Assembly: GCA_017557435.1 (NCBI GenBank)
Contig: JAFYYR010000003.1
Coordinates: forward strand, 186,001 to 250,000
Direction: 5' to 3'
Length of the DNA: 64,000 nucleotides
Source of the DNA: Pseudobutyrivibrio sp.
GTDB lineage: Bacteria; Bacillota; Clostridia; Lachnospirales; Lachnospiraceae
Shown here: piece by piece, positions 52,501-61,250 of the stretch
Position numbering within the stretch: position 1 is the stretch's first letter
Layout of the letters: each line of letters begins with the position of its first letter
Translations under genes and position numbers: made by a program
The notes under the pieces: model-generated
Told to the model about the DNA's origin: nothing
What the model saw: only the letters and a program-made list of their open reading frames with translations
Databases searched by the model: none

Positions 52501-53089
52501 CTACCTCATCACCCCACAGTTCTATACGAACTGGCAAATCATTAGTCAGAGGAAATACATCAATAATACCACCGCGGACGGCAAACTCTCCTGGATGCTC
52601 GCAGGTACCTACATTTTCATATCCCATAGCAACAAGCTTGCGACGTAGTGCCTCAAGCTCCACTGTATCGGTATCAGAAATGGCAACCACTCCATCCTCG
52701 AAATAAGAAAGAGCTGGAAGCTTATTCATAAGAGCATCGATTGTAGTAACTACTGTACAGCTATTTTCTGAAATAACTGCCTCAATAGCCTGCATACGCT
52801 CTCTAGTCAAAGCATTTCCTCTTATATCAGACTGATAGAACAGGAAATCCTTTGCTGGAAAATATACAACATTTGAATCGTAGAAACGGTACTCATCATA
52901 TAATTCTCTAGCCTTAAGTTCGTCTGAGGTGATGATGAGCTTGTATTTTGCATCTACTCCAATACCAAAAATAAGGTGTGCTTTATCAGCACACCCAGTT
53001 AAATCGTAAACTTTCCCATATTTAAGTAGAGCCTCTCTAAGAGACTCTACTGCTGTAAGTGATTTAAATGGTTCAAGAAATGTCTTCAT
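49556..53089 (-). CDS. mfd: Transcription-repair coupling factor
   Basis: Mfd removes RNA polymerase stalled at DNA damage and recruits UvrA. The 1177-residue protein has the UvrB-like N-terminal modules, the RNA polymerase-interacting domain (VGDFVVHENYGLGIYKG), Walker A GDVGFGKTEV (residues 653-662), the DEEQ box at 754-757 (IIDEEQRFGV), LSATPIPRTLHMSL, the QLRGRVGRS motif VI and the C-terminal TRCF domain (EAYLPDTYV). Length and order are normal. The PEP-synthase-like gene starts 62 bases after it. Confidence 0.97.
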   Translation of the reverse strand: MKTFLEPFKSLTAVESLREALLKYGKVYDLTGCADKAHLIFGIGVDAKYKLIITSDELKARELYDEYRFYDSNVVYFPAKDFLFYQSDIRGNALTRERMQAIEAVISENSCTVVTTIDALMNKLPALSYFEDGVVAISDTDTVELEALRRKLVAMGYENVGTCEHPGEFAVRGGIIDVFPLTNDLPVRIELWGDEVDSIRSYDPSNQKSIENINSVLIFPAVELILSADEVEAGLKKIEAERDERYEAYRKEMKTEEAYHLKTYADRVVEETREWGLSQELETNLTYFCDKLGSFIDFMPKGTYVFVDEIQKVISKGEVTETEFSDAMTRRVESGYMLKGQMDMLYGVSEIIGKIEKFPTTLMSVLDAKNKYIKSADHFSIAVQGVNAYNGSFELLTKELLQYKKRKYRVLLVTSSATKGQRLAEDLLQEGLNAYFTMDLDHEINPGETMLCVGNIKRGFDYPDSAFVMLSDGDIFGHVRKKRRRVKKYEGESISSFSDLHVGDFVVHENYGLGIYKGTEQMELDKVIRDYIKIEYAKGSNLYVLTSQLDQIQKYSGPDGKKPKLNSLGAGTQEWNRTKQKVQSAVGVVAKELVDLYALRQNTDGFVYGPDTVWQREFEESFPYEETDGQLEAVAAIKKDMQSKKIMDRLICGDVGFGKTEVAMRAAFKAVQEGKQVAYLVPTTILAQQHYNNFIQRMGGYPVNMGLLCRFRTPAEQKKTIEGLKNGMVDIVIGTHRLLSKDIEFKDLGLLIIDEEQRFGVNHKERIKQMKKTVDVLSLSATPIPRTLHMSLVGIRDMSVLDEPPMERTPIQTFVFEYNEEMVREAIVREMARDGQVYYVFNRVRGIQDMAAEIERLVPEATVGYIHGQMTEAKVEDVMMQFINHEIDVLVATTIIEIGLDISNVNTIIIHDSDNMGLSQLYQLRGRVGRSNRTAYAFLMYKRDKLLKEVAEKRLAAIKEFTDLGSGFKIAMRDLEIRGAGNLLGVEQHGNMTAVGYDLYCKMLNEAVKIEKGEVTEDQFNTTVDVNIEAYLPDTYVSNEEQRIDIYKRIAAIDSEEARDEMLDELVDRFGEPKRCVQNLLWVDMLRVKAHSAYITAIEQKQDIIKIVMYEKAKIDVTQIPALLERNNPHITFAADPKAPAFIFNTKANTRIKQNEIYEYLQDFILDLKRICIDKNA

Positions 53090-53111
53090 AATTTAACCAT
53101 GATTTAAAAAA

Positions 53112-54758
53112 CTAATTATTTACTAATTTCTCAGCTCTATCAAGAGCTGCATCGATGTTAGGCTGGAAGTTATCTGCCCCAACTCGATTTATAAAGTCAG
53201 CCTTTTCCATCATATGACGTGGCTGCTCATTAACATGTGAGAATACTACTGTAACTCCCTTTTTCTCTGCTTCATCTACAAGATCTCTAAGAGCACGAAG
53301 AGCTGTTACATCGATTGCAGGAACAGAACGCATTCTGATAACTAATACCTTTGTAAAGTCCTTAACATTGATGCTCTCTGCAAGCATATCTGAAACACCA
53401 AAGAAAAGTGGTCCTGTAATCTCAAATACACGGATTTCCTTAGCAACTGGGCGAAGGTCATCTACGAATTCCTCGTCGTCCTTCTGATATGTCCATCCAC
53501 TTACGTGAGTCTCTTCACTCATTCTCTTGATAAAGAGGATGCAGGCAACAATCATGCCCCACTCAATAGCTACTACAAGGTCAAATACTACAGTAAGTAC
53601 GAATGTTAATACAAGTACGATAATATCTGACTTTGGAGCATATTTTACAAGTCTTGTAAATGGTCTCCACTGGCACATATTGTAAGCTACCTGGAAAAGA
53701 ATAGCTGCGATACATGGCATTGGGATGAACTTAGCATAAGGCATAAGTACTACAAGGATAACTAAAAGTGTAATTGAATGTACGATACCTGCGATTGGTG
53801 TACGACCACCATTTTTAATATTGGCCGCTGTACGAGCAATAGCACCTGTTGCAGGGATACCACCGAAAAGTACAGAACCGATATTTCCAATACCCTGTCC
53901 TATAAGCTCCTGATTACTTCTGTGCTTGCTATTTACCATACCATCAGCAACAACTGCTGAAAGAAGTGACTCAATAGCAGCAAGAATAGCGATTGTAAAT
54001 GCATTTGGCATCTCATTTTTAATAAGTGCAAATGAAAAATGTGGAACTGAAACAGTTGGAAGGCCAGCCTTCAAATCTGGGTAAAGAACGCCGATTGTGT
54101 TGACCTTAAGGTTAAGACCCTTAACCATAGCAATTCCTACGAATACTGCGATAATTGATGCAGGTATCTTCTGGAAAAACTTTGGCCAGATGATAAGCAC
54201 TGCAAGACATACGATACCAACAAGCATAGCCTGATAGTTGATTGTATCGATATTGCTGAAAAATACCTTAAGCTTGTCGATTGTCTCAATTGGCTTCTCG
54301 CCCCTGAAATCAACTCCGAAGAAATCCTTAAACTGGCCAATCAAGATTGTAACTGCGATACCAGCAGTAAAACCTGTTGTAATTGTATAAGGAATGAACT
54401 TAATTAATGCGCCGGCTCTAATTACACCCAGCACAATCAAAATAATACCTGCCATGATGGTGGCGATGATAAGTCCATCCATTCCATCTGTGGCAATGAT
54501 TCCGGCAACGATTGTAGCAAAGGCAGCTGTAGGTCCAGCAATCTGAACTGTACTACCACCAAAGAATGAAATCAAAAAGCCAGCCACTATTGCAGTATAA
54601 AGACCTGGCTCAGGACCTACCCCTGATGCAAGTGCAAGTGCAATAGAAAGTGGCAATGCGATGATTGCCACAATGATTCCAGATACTACGTCTTTTGCAA
54701 ACTGTTCCTTGCTATACTTCTTCATGCAAGAGAACAGCATTGGTTTGAAACTATCCAT
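53112..54758 (-). CDS. SulP family anion transporter with STAS domain
   Basis: This 548-residue membrane protein has the SulP signature near the start (LPLSIALALASGVGPEPGLYTAIVAGF) with about 12 to 14 hydrophobic segments, and a C-terminal STAS domain (about residues 430-548; VLVIRMRSVPAIDVTALRAL). SulP proteins carry sulfate, bicarbonate or organic anions; the substrate is unknown here. It lies between mfd and the pilus-like operon with very short spacers, so it may be transcribed with either. Confidence 0.92.
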   Translation of the reverse strand: MDSFKPMLFSCMKKYSKEQFAKDVVSGIIVAIIALPLSIALALASGVGPEPGLYTAIVAGFLISFFGGSTVQIAGPTAAFATIVAGIIATDGMDGLIIATIMAGIILIVLGVIRAGALIKFIPYTITTGFTAGIAVTILIGQFKDFFGVDFRGEKPIETIDKLKVFFSNIDTINYQAMLVGIVCLAVLIIWPKFFQKIPASIIAVFVGIAMVKGLNLKVNTIGVLYPDLKAGLPTVSVPHFSFALIKNEMPNAFTIAILAAIESLLSAVVADGMVNSKHRSNQELIGQGIGNIGSVLFGGIPATGAIARTAANIKNGGRTPIAGIVHSITLLVILVVLMPYAKFIPMPCIAAILFQVAYNMCQWRPFTRLVKYAPKSDIIVLVLTFVLTVVFDLVVAIEWGMIVACILFIKRMSEETHVSGWTYQKDDEEFVDDLRPVAKEIRVFEITGPLFFGVSDMLAESINVKDFTKVLVIRMRSVPAIDVTALRALRDLVDEAEKKGVTVVFSHVNEQPRHMMEKADFINRVGADNFQPNIDAALDRAEKLVNN

Positions 54759-54765
54759 TTTCTCT

Positions 54766-55872
54766 CTAAACTCCTAATCTTCTTCCTAACATTTCTGCAT
54801 TAACGGCATATTCCATGGCCGTATCCTTAGTGATTTTACCCTCTCGAACCAATTTATACAAGCTCGAATCCATAGAAACCATCTCATCGGTGTCACTAGA
54901 GTAGATAACACCCTCGATTTGAGGCACTTTATTTTCGCGAATCATGTTACGAATTGCAGGAGTAACTGTCATTACTTCAAAGGCAGGCACAAGTGTACCA
55001 TCAATAGCTGGAACCAGCTGCTGAGACACCACCGCCTTGATAACCATAGAAAGCTGCAGAGCAATCTGGTGCTGCTGCTCTGATGGGAATACATCGATAA
55101 TACGGTCTATTGTATTTGCCGCACCAATTGTATGTAAAGTAGATAAAATCAAATGACCTGTCTCTGCTGCAGTCATTGCAACAGAAATAGTCTCAGCATC
55201 ACGCATCTCACCTAGTAAGATAACATCAGGACTCTGACGAAGTGAGGCACGAAGAGCTGTTACGTAATTTTCTGTATCAAGATGAATCTCTCTCTGAGAT
55301 ACGATTGACTTGCTATGTCTGTGAAGATACTCAACCGGATCCTCAAGAGTGATTATATGCTTGTTGTAATTGTTGTTAATTCTATCCACAATACAAGAAA
55401 GAGTTGTGGACTTACCACTTCCTGCAGGACCAGTTACAAGCACAAGACCCTTGGACTCATTGGCGAGATTGATTACTGACTCAGGAATCATAAGCTCCTT
55501 GTAATCAGGCAATGTAAATGTAATCACACGAACTACTGCTGCATAAGTACCTCTTTGTTTGAAGGCATTTACTCTGAAACGTGATACATTTTTAATGGCA
55601 AATGAGAAATCATCATCACCATGCTCCTTATATCTTTCGATATCACGGCCTGCCAGCTTATAAATCTGCTCAACTAATTCCTCAGCTTTTGCAGGCATAA
55701 CTGGGCCCTCATCAGGCTCTGATTTTTCAGAGTACTGATTCTCTAGTTCAGATCGTGTCATAACAAGATCATTTACTCTAAAAGAAACCTCACGACCTGT
55801 GATAATAAACACGTCTGATGCCTTATATTTTTGTACCGCGTCTGTTAAATAGCTTACGATGTCTATTGCCAT
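54766..55872 (-). CDS. PilT-type secretion ATPase
   Basis: This 368-residue protein matches PilT: an N-terminal PAS-like domain (YKASDVFIITGREVSFRVN), Walker A GPAGSGKST (residues 148-156), the Asp box REIHLDTENYVTALRASLRQ, LGEMRDAET and the His box GHLILSTLHTIGAANTIDRI. PilT normally retracts type IV pili. It is the only ATPase of the operon; a PilB/GspE extension ATPase is not in the window. It is the last gene, 12 bases after a small pilin-like gene. Confidence 0.9.
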   Translation of the reverse strand: MAIDIVSYLTDAVQKYKASDVFIITGREVSFRVNDLVMTRSELENQYSEKSEPDEGPVMPAKAEELVEQIYKLAGRDIERYKEHGDDDFSFAIKNVSRFRVNAFKQRGTYAAVVRVITFTLPDYKELMIPESVINLANESKGLVLVTGPAGSGKSTTLSCIVDRINNNYNKHIITLEDPVEYLHRHSKSIVSQREIHLDTENYVTALRASLRQSPDVILLGEMRDAETISVAMTAAETGHLILSTLHTIGAANTIDRIIDVFPSEQQHQIALQLSMVIKAVVSQQLVPAIDGTLVPAFEVMTVTPAIRNMIRENKVPQIEGVIYSSDTDEMVSMDSSLYKLVREGKITKDTAMEYAVNAEMLGRRLGV

Positions 55873-55884
55873 AGTCCCTCCTGA

Positions 55885-56247
55885 TTAATCCAATATTGTT
55901 AAAACTGGCTGAGTGCTGTCAGCATCCCAGCTGCCTGTATTTTCAACCTGCCATTTTGTAATCTCTCCACCAGACACCTGAACAGAGAGAACCTGATTGT
56001 CATTAATATCTACCTGAAATTCCTGGTCTGCCCAGTTACTTTCAGCTATTTTCTCATAGGCCTCATTGCTGGCTCCATAGTATTCATCAGTGTGGTCTGC
56101 CAGCTTCTTGCTTAGATTGTAATTGTTGTGGCTTGAAGAAATAGTAAGAGCCGCAATAACTGCAAATGCAAGACCAATGAGAATAACAACCATCAGGCTT
56201 GTTCCTATATTAATTATTGATCTGTGTTCCTTTTTTGCGTGCTCCAT
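55885..56247 (-). CDS. Pilin-like membrane protein, 120 residues
   Basis: A short basic N-terminus (MEHAKKEHRSIINIG) is followed by one hydrophobic helix (about residues 17-37) and an extracellular domain, the shape of a minor pilin or pseudopilin. The prepilin peptidase site is not canonical: Gly is present but the Glu at position +5 is missing. No close family recognised. Its place in the operon is the main reason for the call. Confidence 0.6.
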   Translation of the reverse strand: MEHAKKEHRSIINIGTSLMVVILIGLAFAVIAALTISSSHNNYNLSKKLADHTDEYYGASNEAYEKIAESNWADQEFQVDINDNQVLSVQVSGGEITKWQVENTGSWDADSTQPVLTILD

Positions 56248-56249
56248 AT

Positions 56250-56639
56250 TTACTCCTTAAGGGCCTTTTCAACCACAATCGAATAAATCTCCTCGTCCTC
56301 TATTGTGGACACAACCAAATGTATTGACTGACATTTGCCACTTGATTCAGGCTCTGTCACAATGCCAGTTGCCTTGTAGCTAGCACTGTTTCCATCATCG
56401 ATTTTCTGCCAATTTTCATCATAGTACTGGGTAAAGCAGCTAAAATCATCCTGAGATAAATATTCCTCAGCTGCATTAGTAGCCACATTCACTGCCTGAG
56501 TAAGTGTACCTGCTTCCTTGCTCTTGGCAAAGCTTCCAGCAAATGCCTGGACGCAGATAGCTGCTACTATGATAAAGAAAAAGATTGAAAACATAAGCTC
56601 CGTAAGGAAAATTCGGGAGCCATTATTTCTATTCTTCAT
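56250..56639 (-). CDS. Pilin-like protein with Glu in the N-terminal helix
   Basis: This protein of about 129 residues has an N-terminal helix reading IFLTELMFSIFFFIIVAAI, which places a Glu as in type IV prepilins (TxE pattern), but the residue before the likely cleavage point is Arg, not Gly. It then has a small outer domain with two cysteines (DDFSCFTQYY, SGKCQSIH) that may form a disulfide. I chose the ATG at 56639, which has GGAGGG upstream; the GTG six bases earlier is less likely. It overlaps the previous gene by 11 bases. Confidence 0.6.
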   Translation of the reverse strand: MKNRNNGSRIFLTELMFSIFFFIIVAAICVQAFAGSFAKSKEAGTLTQAVNVATNAAEEYLSQDDFSCFTQYYDENWQKIDDGNSASYKATGIVTEPESSGKCQSIHLVVSTIEDEEIYSIVVEKALKE

Positions 56640-57162
56640 GGTCACCCTCCTCTTCTGAAGCCTCTGGCTCAGGGGCCGGCTTATTATCGCTAGACTTAAC
56701 GCCTATGCTAACCTGCTCTTTTTTGCCATTTTCATCTTCTATATTTACATAGATAGTATTGGAATCTGAGTCCTTCTCAAAATCCATACTACTAATCTTT
56801 AAAATCTTATCTCCAAAATCAGCTGTAACCCCAGAGCCCTCCTTTGCCTCAAGCTCCATAAGGTATCCATCATACTCGTACACATACAAGTAGAAGCCTT
56901 CACCCTCTGCCATTCTGATGCAATCAGTTCCGTCAATCTGAGATATATCAACGGCTCCACCGCTATCGTGCTGTCTTACTGCCTCTCTGATATAGGCTAT
57001 GGCAGTTCTGGCATTGGCATTGGTCTCATTGGCCGATACAACACTTCTGTAGGAATTTACAGCCATCAAAAGAACACTCACTGCAGAAAAAGTGAATATC
57101 AAAAATAAAATCATGAGGAACATGATATCAATATTATGTTTTCGACTCTTTGCTTTACTCAA
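56629..57162 (-). CDS. DUF4860-like pilin-related membrane protein
   Basis: This 177-residue protein has a basic N-terminus, one hydrophobic helix (IMFLMILFLIFTFSAVSVLLM) and an extracellular domain of beta strands (DCIRMAEGEGFYLYVYEYDG). It resembles the DUF4860 proteins found with type II/IV secretion genes in Lachnospiraceae. The acidic tail (EPEASEEEGDHEE) is unusual. Role: probably a minor pilin or pilus tip part; moderate confidence. Confidence 0.6.
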   Translation of the reverse strand: MSKAKSRKHNIDIMFLMILFLIFTFSAVSVLLMAVNSYRSVVSANETNANARTAIAYIREAVRQHDSGGAVDISQIDGTDCIRMAEGEGFYLYVYEYDGYLMELEAKEGSGVTADFGDKILKISSMDFEKDSDSNTIYVNIEDENGKKEQVSIGVKSSDNKPAPEPEASEEEGDHEE

Positions 57163-57177
57163 AGCTGTTCCTCCAAC

Positions 57178-57528
57178 TTACTGAAGATTGATTATTGTCA
57201 CATCTGGCTTCATATTAGAGCCATAGATTACATAATCTACTCTAAACATCTCATCATCGTAGATGATTCCGTAGTTCTCCTTAAGATACTCAAAGCTCTC
57301 AGGATATCTGCCCTCTGTTACATAGCACTGGATAATAGCCCTATCAATGGCATCTGAAAGACTCTGTCTTTGCTCATTAACTGAGCCCTCTGTAGCCTTA
57401 GATACTGCAAATAGAAAGCCGATAAAAATAAGCACAAAAAGCAAAGCCGATATCAAGGCTGAACTAGCAAAATTCTTCTTTTTAATTTGGTGAATGCCAT
57501 CTAGGCTTCCAAATCGTGTTTTACTCAT
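57178..57528 (-). CDS. Pilin-like protein, 116 residues
   Basis: A longer basic leader (about 24 residues, ending HQIKKKNFASS) is followed by one hydrophobic helix and a small domain with the segment CYVTEGRYPESFEYLKENYGI. That segment is close to the alpha-beta region of type II secretion major pseudopilins, where YP near a helix is common. It starts one base after the GspF-like gene ends. This is the best candidate for the main fibre subunit. Confidence 0.62.
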   Translation of the reverse strand: MSKTRFGSLDGIHQIKKKNFASSALISALLFVLIFIGFLFAVSKATEGSVNEQRQSLSDAIDRAIIQCYVTEGRYPESFEYLKENYGIIYDDEMFRVDYVIYGSNMKPDVTIINLQ

Positions 57529-57529
57529 A

Positions 57530-58582
57530 CTAAATCATTCCTGACATAATATTTAATAGTGGCAACATTACTGATAAAAGAATAATTCCAACAATTACAG
57601 ATAAAACAATTACAAGAGTAGGCTCTACAACAGCGATTAAATCATTAATCTCCTCATCTGCCTCCTCCTGATAAGTGGTGGCAACCTTTTCAAGAACGGT
57701 CTCCATATTACCTGTCTTGGCGCCGAGAATTGCCATACGACCATATAATCCGCCAAAAATACCTGATGCAGAAAAGGCTCTTCCGATATCCATGCTCTCA
57801 GCAAAAGCGTCCTTGCACTTTTCCACCTTTTTCTCAAAATCAGGTGCCTCAACTATACGACTGCTGACATCAAGTGCTGTCATTACATCCATACCACTTG
57901 AAAGTGTCATAGCCATAGCAGATGCAAATCTACTAGTTGCAATCTTAGAGTGAATTGATTTGAAATGACGGCTCTTGTATAGAATGCCATTTCTATGATT
58001 CTTACCCCATTTTGACTTGTTTAAAACTATGAGGTACACAATAATGGCAACTAAAAGTATAAGGAAGATAATGCCGTGTTCCTTAAGGAAGCTACCAAAG
58101 GCAAGGAAACCTCCCGATAAACCATCCATTGTGCCACCAAGCTGCTTAAATACCCTGTCAAATACAGGCATAATCTCAGTTACAAGCACAATGATGATAA
58201 TCAGCATCATAGCAACCATCATAAGTGGATATGTTACCGCACTTCTGATGGCATTGCTGATAGCCATCTCTCTTGAATAATGGGCAGCCAAATTAGTGAG
58301 CACCGAATCCATCTTACCGGTAGTCTCACCCATCTTTGCCATTTCTACAAAATAGTCTGGAAATACATTTGAATCATCAATTGCTTTAGAAAGTGAACCT
58401 GTTTCACCTACAACCTGCTCCATCTCTGTGAGAAGCTCTTTTTCCTCGCCTCCCGTAGACTCATCTAGCATCATTGTAAGTCCTTGAATTGCAGAAACTC
58501 CGCTGGAAATCATCATTCCCATCTCGTCGGAGAAAGCATACAGTTCTTCAGAAGTTAATTTTTTTCTATTCTTATCGCTCAT
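57530..58582 (-). CDS. Type II secretion/type IV pilus inner-membrane platform protein (GspF/PilC)
   Basis: This 350-residue protein has the GspF pattern twice: ELYAFSDEMGMMISSGVSAIQGL with LSKAIDDSNVFPDYFVEM, and FASAMAMTLSSGMDVMTALDVSS with GLYGRMAILGAKTGNMETVL. Three hydrophobic helices fit the family. It forms the membrane platform on which the ATPase works. It is somewhat short. It is followed directly by the pilin-like genes. Confidence 0.88.
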   Translation of the reverse strand: MSDKNRKKLTSEELYAFSDEMGMMISSGVSAIQGLTMMLDESTGGEEKELLTEMEQVVGETGSLSKAIDDSNVFPDYFVEMAKMGETTGKMDSVLTNLAAHYSREMAISNAIRSAVTYPLMMVAMMLIIIIVLVTEIMPVFDRVFKQLGGTMDGLSGGFLAFGSFLKEHGIIFLILLVAIIVYLIVLNKSKWGKNHRNGILYKSRHFKSIHSKIATSRFASAMAMTLSSGMDVMTALDVSSRIVEAPDFEKKVEKCKDAFAESMDIGRAFSASGIFGGLYGRMAILGAKTGNMETVLEKVATTYQEEADEEINDLIAVVEPTLVIVLSVIVGIILLSVMLPLLNIMSGMI

Positions 58583-58594
58583 AGCCCCACCTTA

Positions 58595-59554
58595 TTAGTA
58601 TTTATACTTTAACTGGTAATACGTATCATCTGCTAAGTGATCCTTGATAGTGCTTGAATTAGCATAGGAACCAAGTGTTGGATCCATAAGAGTCCATTTG
58701 CTACCATCAAACTGAATCACCTTGTCTATCCATCCTGTTTCTTTTGTATATACAGAAATCCATGCGTGATATTCCGTACCGGCGTAACCAATCTCAAGTC
58801 TTGTAGGTATTCCCTGTGACCTGAGCATCGCACCCATTAAAGACGCATAATCAAAGCAAATACCTGTGCCTGTTGCAAGAGTATCATCTACATCTGGCAC
58901 ATAACCAGATTCAACAGTCTCTGCCTTGTCATAATCGTATTTGATGTTCTTGGTAACGTAATGATATACATTCTCCACCACATCTAAATCTGTGTCCGTG
59001 CCGGCCGCCAATTCCTGGCCTTTTTTTACCGCAGCAGAATTAGCTGTAAAATGCACGTATGCATTTGGATACAGATACGTACTATATTCATCTTTAAGGG
59101 TTACGTTCACCGATTGCGAAAATGCCATTGCATATTGATTATCATGCAGATTCTCGTAAACACCGATTTTGTATGTACCATTTCCCTCTGAAAGTGGAAA
59201 GACATCATAGGTGCCGTCCAAATCCATTAGGTAATTGTACGTGTTACCTGCTGGTGTTTCTATTAGCATTCTTACCTTAGCAGCCGAGCCTTTGTATGCA
59301 ACCATAACGTAGCCATCGCTGGCATTGCTTGCATCAATAGAAGCATCATCATTTTCGTAGACTTCCGTTCCACTGGCTTCAGGAGTAAGGACTCTTATGG
59401 TGTTGTCTCGAGTTCCTTGTTTTGACTCCTTAGCCTGTGCTCCACCTGATGATGAACCTGATTGGTCTTCAGTGGCTGGGCCTCCCATGGTTCCGCAGGC
59501 TGCTAAGCTAATGCATAGAACAATCAGTGAAAGCAAATTGCTAACCTTTCTCAT
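58595..59554 (-). CDS. Transglutaminase-like lipoprotein
   Basis: This 319-residue protein has a lipoprotein signal with lipobox Cys20 (ISLAAC) and a Ser/Gly/Gln-rich linker. The C-terminal half is a transglutaminase-like cysteine protease fold: catalytic Cys233 (GTGICFDYASLMGAML), His in GTEYHAWISVY and Asp in LMDPTLGSY. It could cut or cross-link proteins at the cell surface. Its place between the regulator part and the GspF gene suggests it processes the pilus or its target. Confidence 0.85.
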   Translation of the reverse strand: MRKVSNLLSLIVLCISLAACGTMGGPATEDQSGSSSGGAQAKESKQGTRDNTIRVLTPEASGTEVYENDDASIDASNASDGYVMVAYKGSAAKVRMLIETPAGNTYNYLMDLDGTYDVFPLSEGNGTYKIGVYENLHDNQYAMAFSQSVNVTLKDEYSTYLYPNAYVHFTANSAAVKKGQELAAGTDTDLDVVENVYHYVTKNIKYDYDKAETVESGYVPDVDDTLATGTGICFDYASLMGAMLRSQGIPTRLEIGYAGTEYHAWISVYTKETGWIDKVIQFDGSKWTLMDPTLGSYANSSTIKDHLADDTYYQLKYKY

Positions 59555-59580
59555 TTGCTTCCTCCAATGTCCCCTAATAT

Positions 59581-60006
59581 TTATTTTTTGTAGAGTATTC
59601 GATAAAGCTCAACGTCCCCGTTGAATTTAAATTCTTTATCGAGAGCAGAATCATAGACAGATCCTTGCATGGTACTATTATCACGGCCTACAACCATGAT
59701 AATAAATCCCTCTTCGCCGCCTAATAAATCCTTTACAGCAATTGAAGGCTTAAGCCCCTGCTTTAGCTTTATTTTCTTGGCTGGAACCTTGCAGCCTTTA
59801 AACTGTCTCTTGTTGATTTTACGAGCAGGGTAATTCAAACCATCAAGAACTTCTATTATTCTACAAAAAAGCTCTGGTAAATCTGTGAACTCCACCGGAT
59901 CTTTTTGAAATCTATGTGTAACTTTTCCAGAAAAGCCATCAACTTTCTTGTCAATAACAACACCTATGCAGTTGGCAGCTCTTCCCATCCTAGCTGAAAT
60001 GGCCAT
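59581..60006 (-). CDS. Hypothetical protein, 141 residues
   Basis: I do not recognise this protein. It is soluble and basic in the middle (RKINKRQFKGCKVPAKKIKLKQG), has no signal peptide and no membrane segment. Its ATG overlaps the stop codon of the BTAD-type regulator gene by one base, so it is made together with it. It may act with the regulator or be a cytoplasmic pilus factor. Confidence 0.55.
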   Translation of the reverse strand: MAISARMGRAANCIGVVIDKKVDGFSGKVTHRFQKDPVEFTDLPELFCRIIEVLDGLNYPARKINKRQFKGCKVPAKKIKLKQGLKPSIAVKDLLGGEEGFIIMVVGRDNSTMQGSVYDSALDKEFKFNGDVELYRILYKK

Positions 60007-61250
60007 TAATTTTCTCCTTGAATCATGTCATTAAGCTCTCTTGTATCCTCGTCTGTACCAGCACTCTGTAAATTAACTGGCGCAACATGATACTTAATGT
60101 ATCTCTTTCTAGATTCCTTGCTCAGATTTTCATTGATTCGAGCCTGAACTAATACACAGTCCTCCTGTGTGATATCAAGTAAGAGCACTACAAATTGGTT
60201 GTTAGAATATCTGGCATACATATCTCCGCCGCGGGCAGATACTCTGATTGCCTCTGAAAGCTCGTCGGCTAGTTTTGTAAGTCTATCTGAATTCTCAAGT
60301 GCAAATCCCTTGCCATCAGTAATAGTGCAAAGCATAAGCCATGCAGCCTGGCCAGAGCGCTTGATTACTCTCTTAATGTATCTGTAACTCTCCACGAAAA
60401 CTGGATAAGTACAGTAGAAAGCACCTTCGATATCTTCCTTTGAATTATCAAGGTTCTTCTTAACCTCGCTAATCATGTCAGTGCTATTTTTAATCTGACT
60501 ACCAAGAATCTCAAGCTGCTTAGTCATCTGTGGAGAAATAGAAACACCTAACTCCTCAAACATAAGATTCTCTGTATCTTCGTACAGCTTAAGTGCTTCC
60601 TTTGACTTTCCAAGCTCAATCAAAGCCTGCATCTCATAAGTCTGCCATCCATCATAAGGATAGAAATTATTTGCCTTGTGAGAGGCCTCATAAACAGTCT
60701 TATAATCCTTAGAAACTATGCTGAGCTCGCAGATTTGCTTAATACATCTGTCAAAAAGCTTTTTAAGGCGAACCTGAACAGTGATTACCCAATCAGAACC
60801 GCTAAGTCCAGGAAGGAAATCTCCTGTATACATCTCACAAGCTGCCTGTAATAAAAGAAGCTGCTCCTTAGCGTCTTCGCAAGCCAAAGCCTTTTTAGCT
60901 GCCTCCTCAAATTCCATAGCGTCACAGTCTACAACAATAGATGGATTGATTCTGTAAACGCCTCTTTTTACATATACATAGTCTTCCTCTGGAAGGCCTA
61001 CCTTTGGAAGAGCTCTTCTAAGACGAAATACTAAGGCTCTAAGGCTATTAGATGGATCAGCTATTTCCTCATTGTGGAAAAGGTTATACATAATCTGATC
61101 CCTTGTTAGTCCGTTTGGAAAATATAGTAACATCTGAAAAAGCTGATTTACCTTTGTAGTGTTATTACGCTCAATTGTAAACGGCTTTCCTAGATATGAA
61201 ATTTCAACGTTGCCTAGCATTCTAGCTTTAATTTTAATACTTTTTTCCAA
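60006..61250 (-). CDS. BTAD/SARP-like regulator with a degenerate GGDEF-like end
   Basis: This 414-residue protein starts with an OmpR-like winged helix (MLGNVEISYLGKPFTIERN, DPSNSLRALVFRLRRAL), then a BTAD/TPR region (about residues 110-260, FYPYDGWQTYEMQALIELGKS). The last part (about 285-400) looks like a diguanylate-cyclase fold whose GGDEF box has become SNNQF (ARYSNNQFVVLLLDI). It probably activates the pilus-like operon of which it is the first gene, perhaps in response to a nucleotide. Such SARP-like layouts are unusual in Firmicutes. Confidence 0.78.
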   Translation of the reverse strand: MEKSIKIKARMLGNVEISYLGKPFTIERNNTTKVNQLFQMLLYFPNGLTRDQIMYNLFHNEEIADPSNSLRALVFRLRRALPKVGLPEEDYVYVKRGVYRINPSIVVDCDAMEFEEAAKKALACEDAKEQLLLLQAACEMYTGDFLPGLSGSDWVITVQVRLKKLFDRCIKQICELSIVSKDYKTVYEASHKANNFYPYDGWQTYEMQALIELGKSKEALKLYEDTENLMFEELGVSISPQMTKQLEILGSQIKNSTDMISEVKKNLDNSKEDIEGAFYCTYPVFVESYRYIKRVIKRSGQAAWLMLCTITDGKGFALENSDRLTKLADELSEAIRVSARGGDMYARYSNNQFVVLLLDITQEDCVLVQARINENLSKESRKRYIKYHVAPVNLQSAGTDEDTRELNDMIQGEN

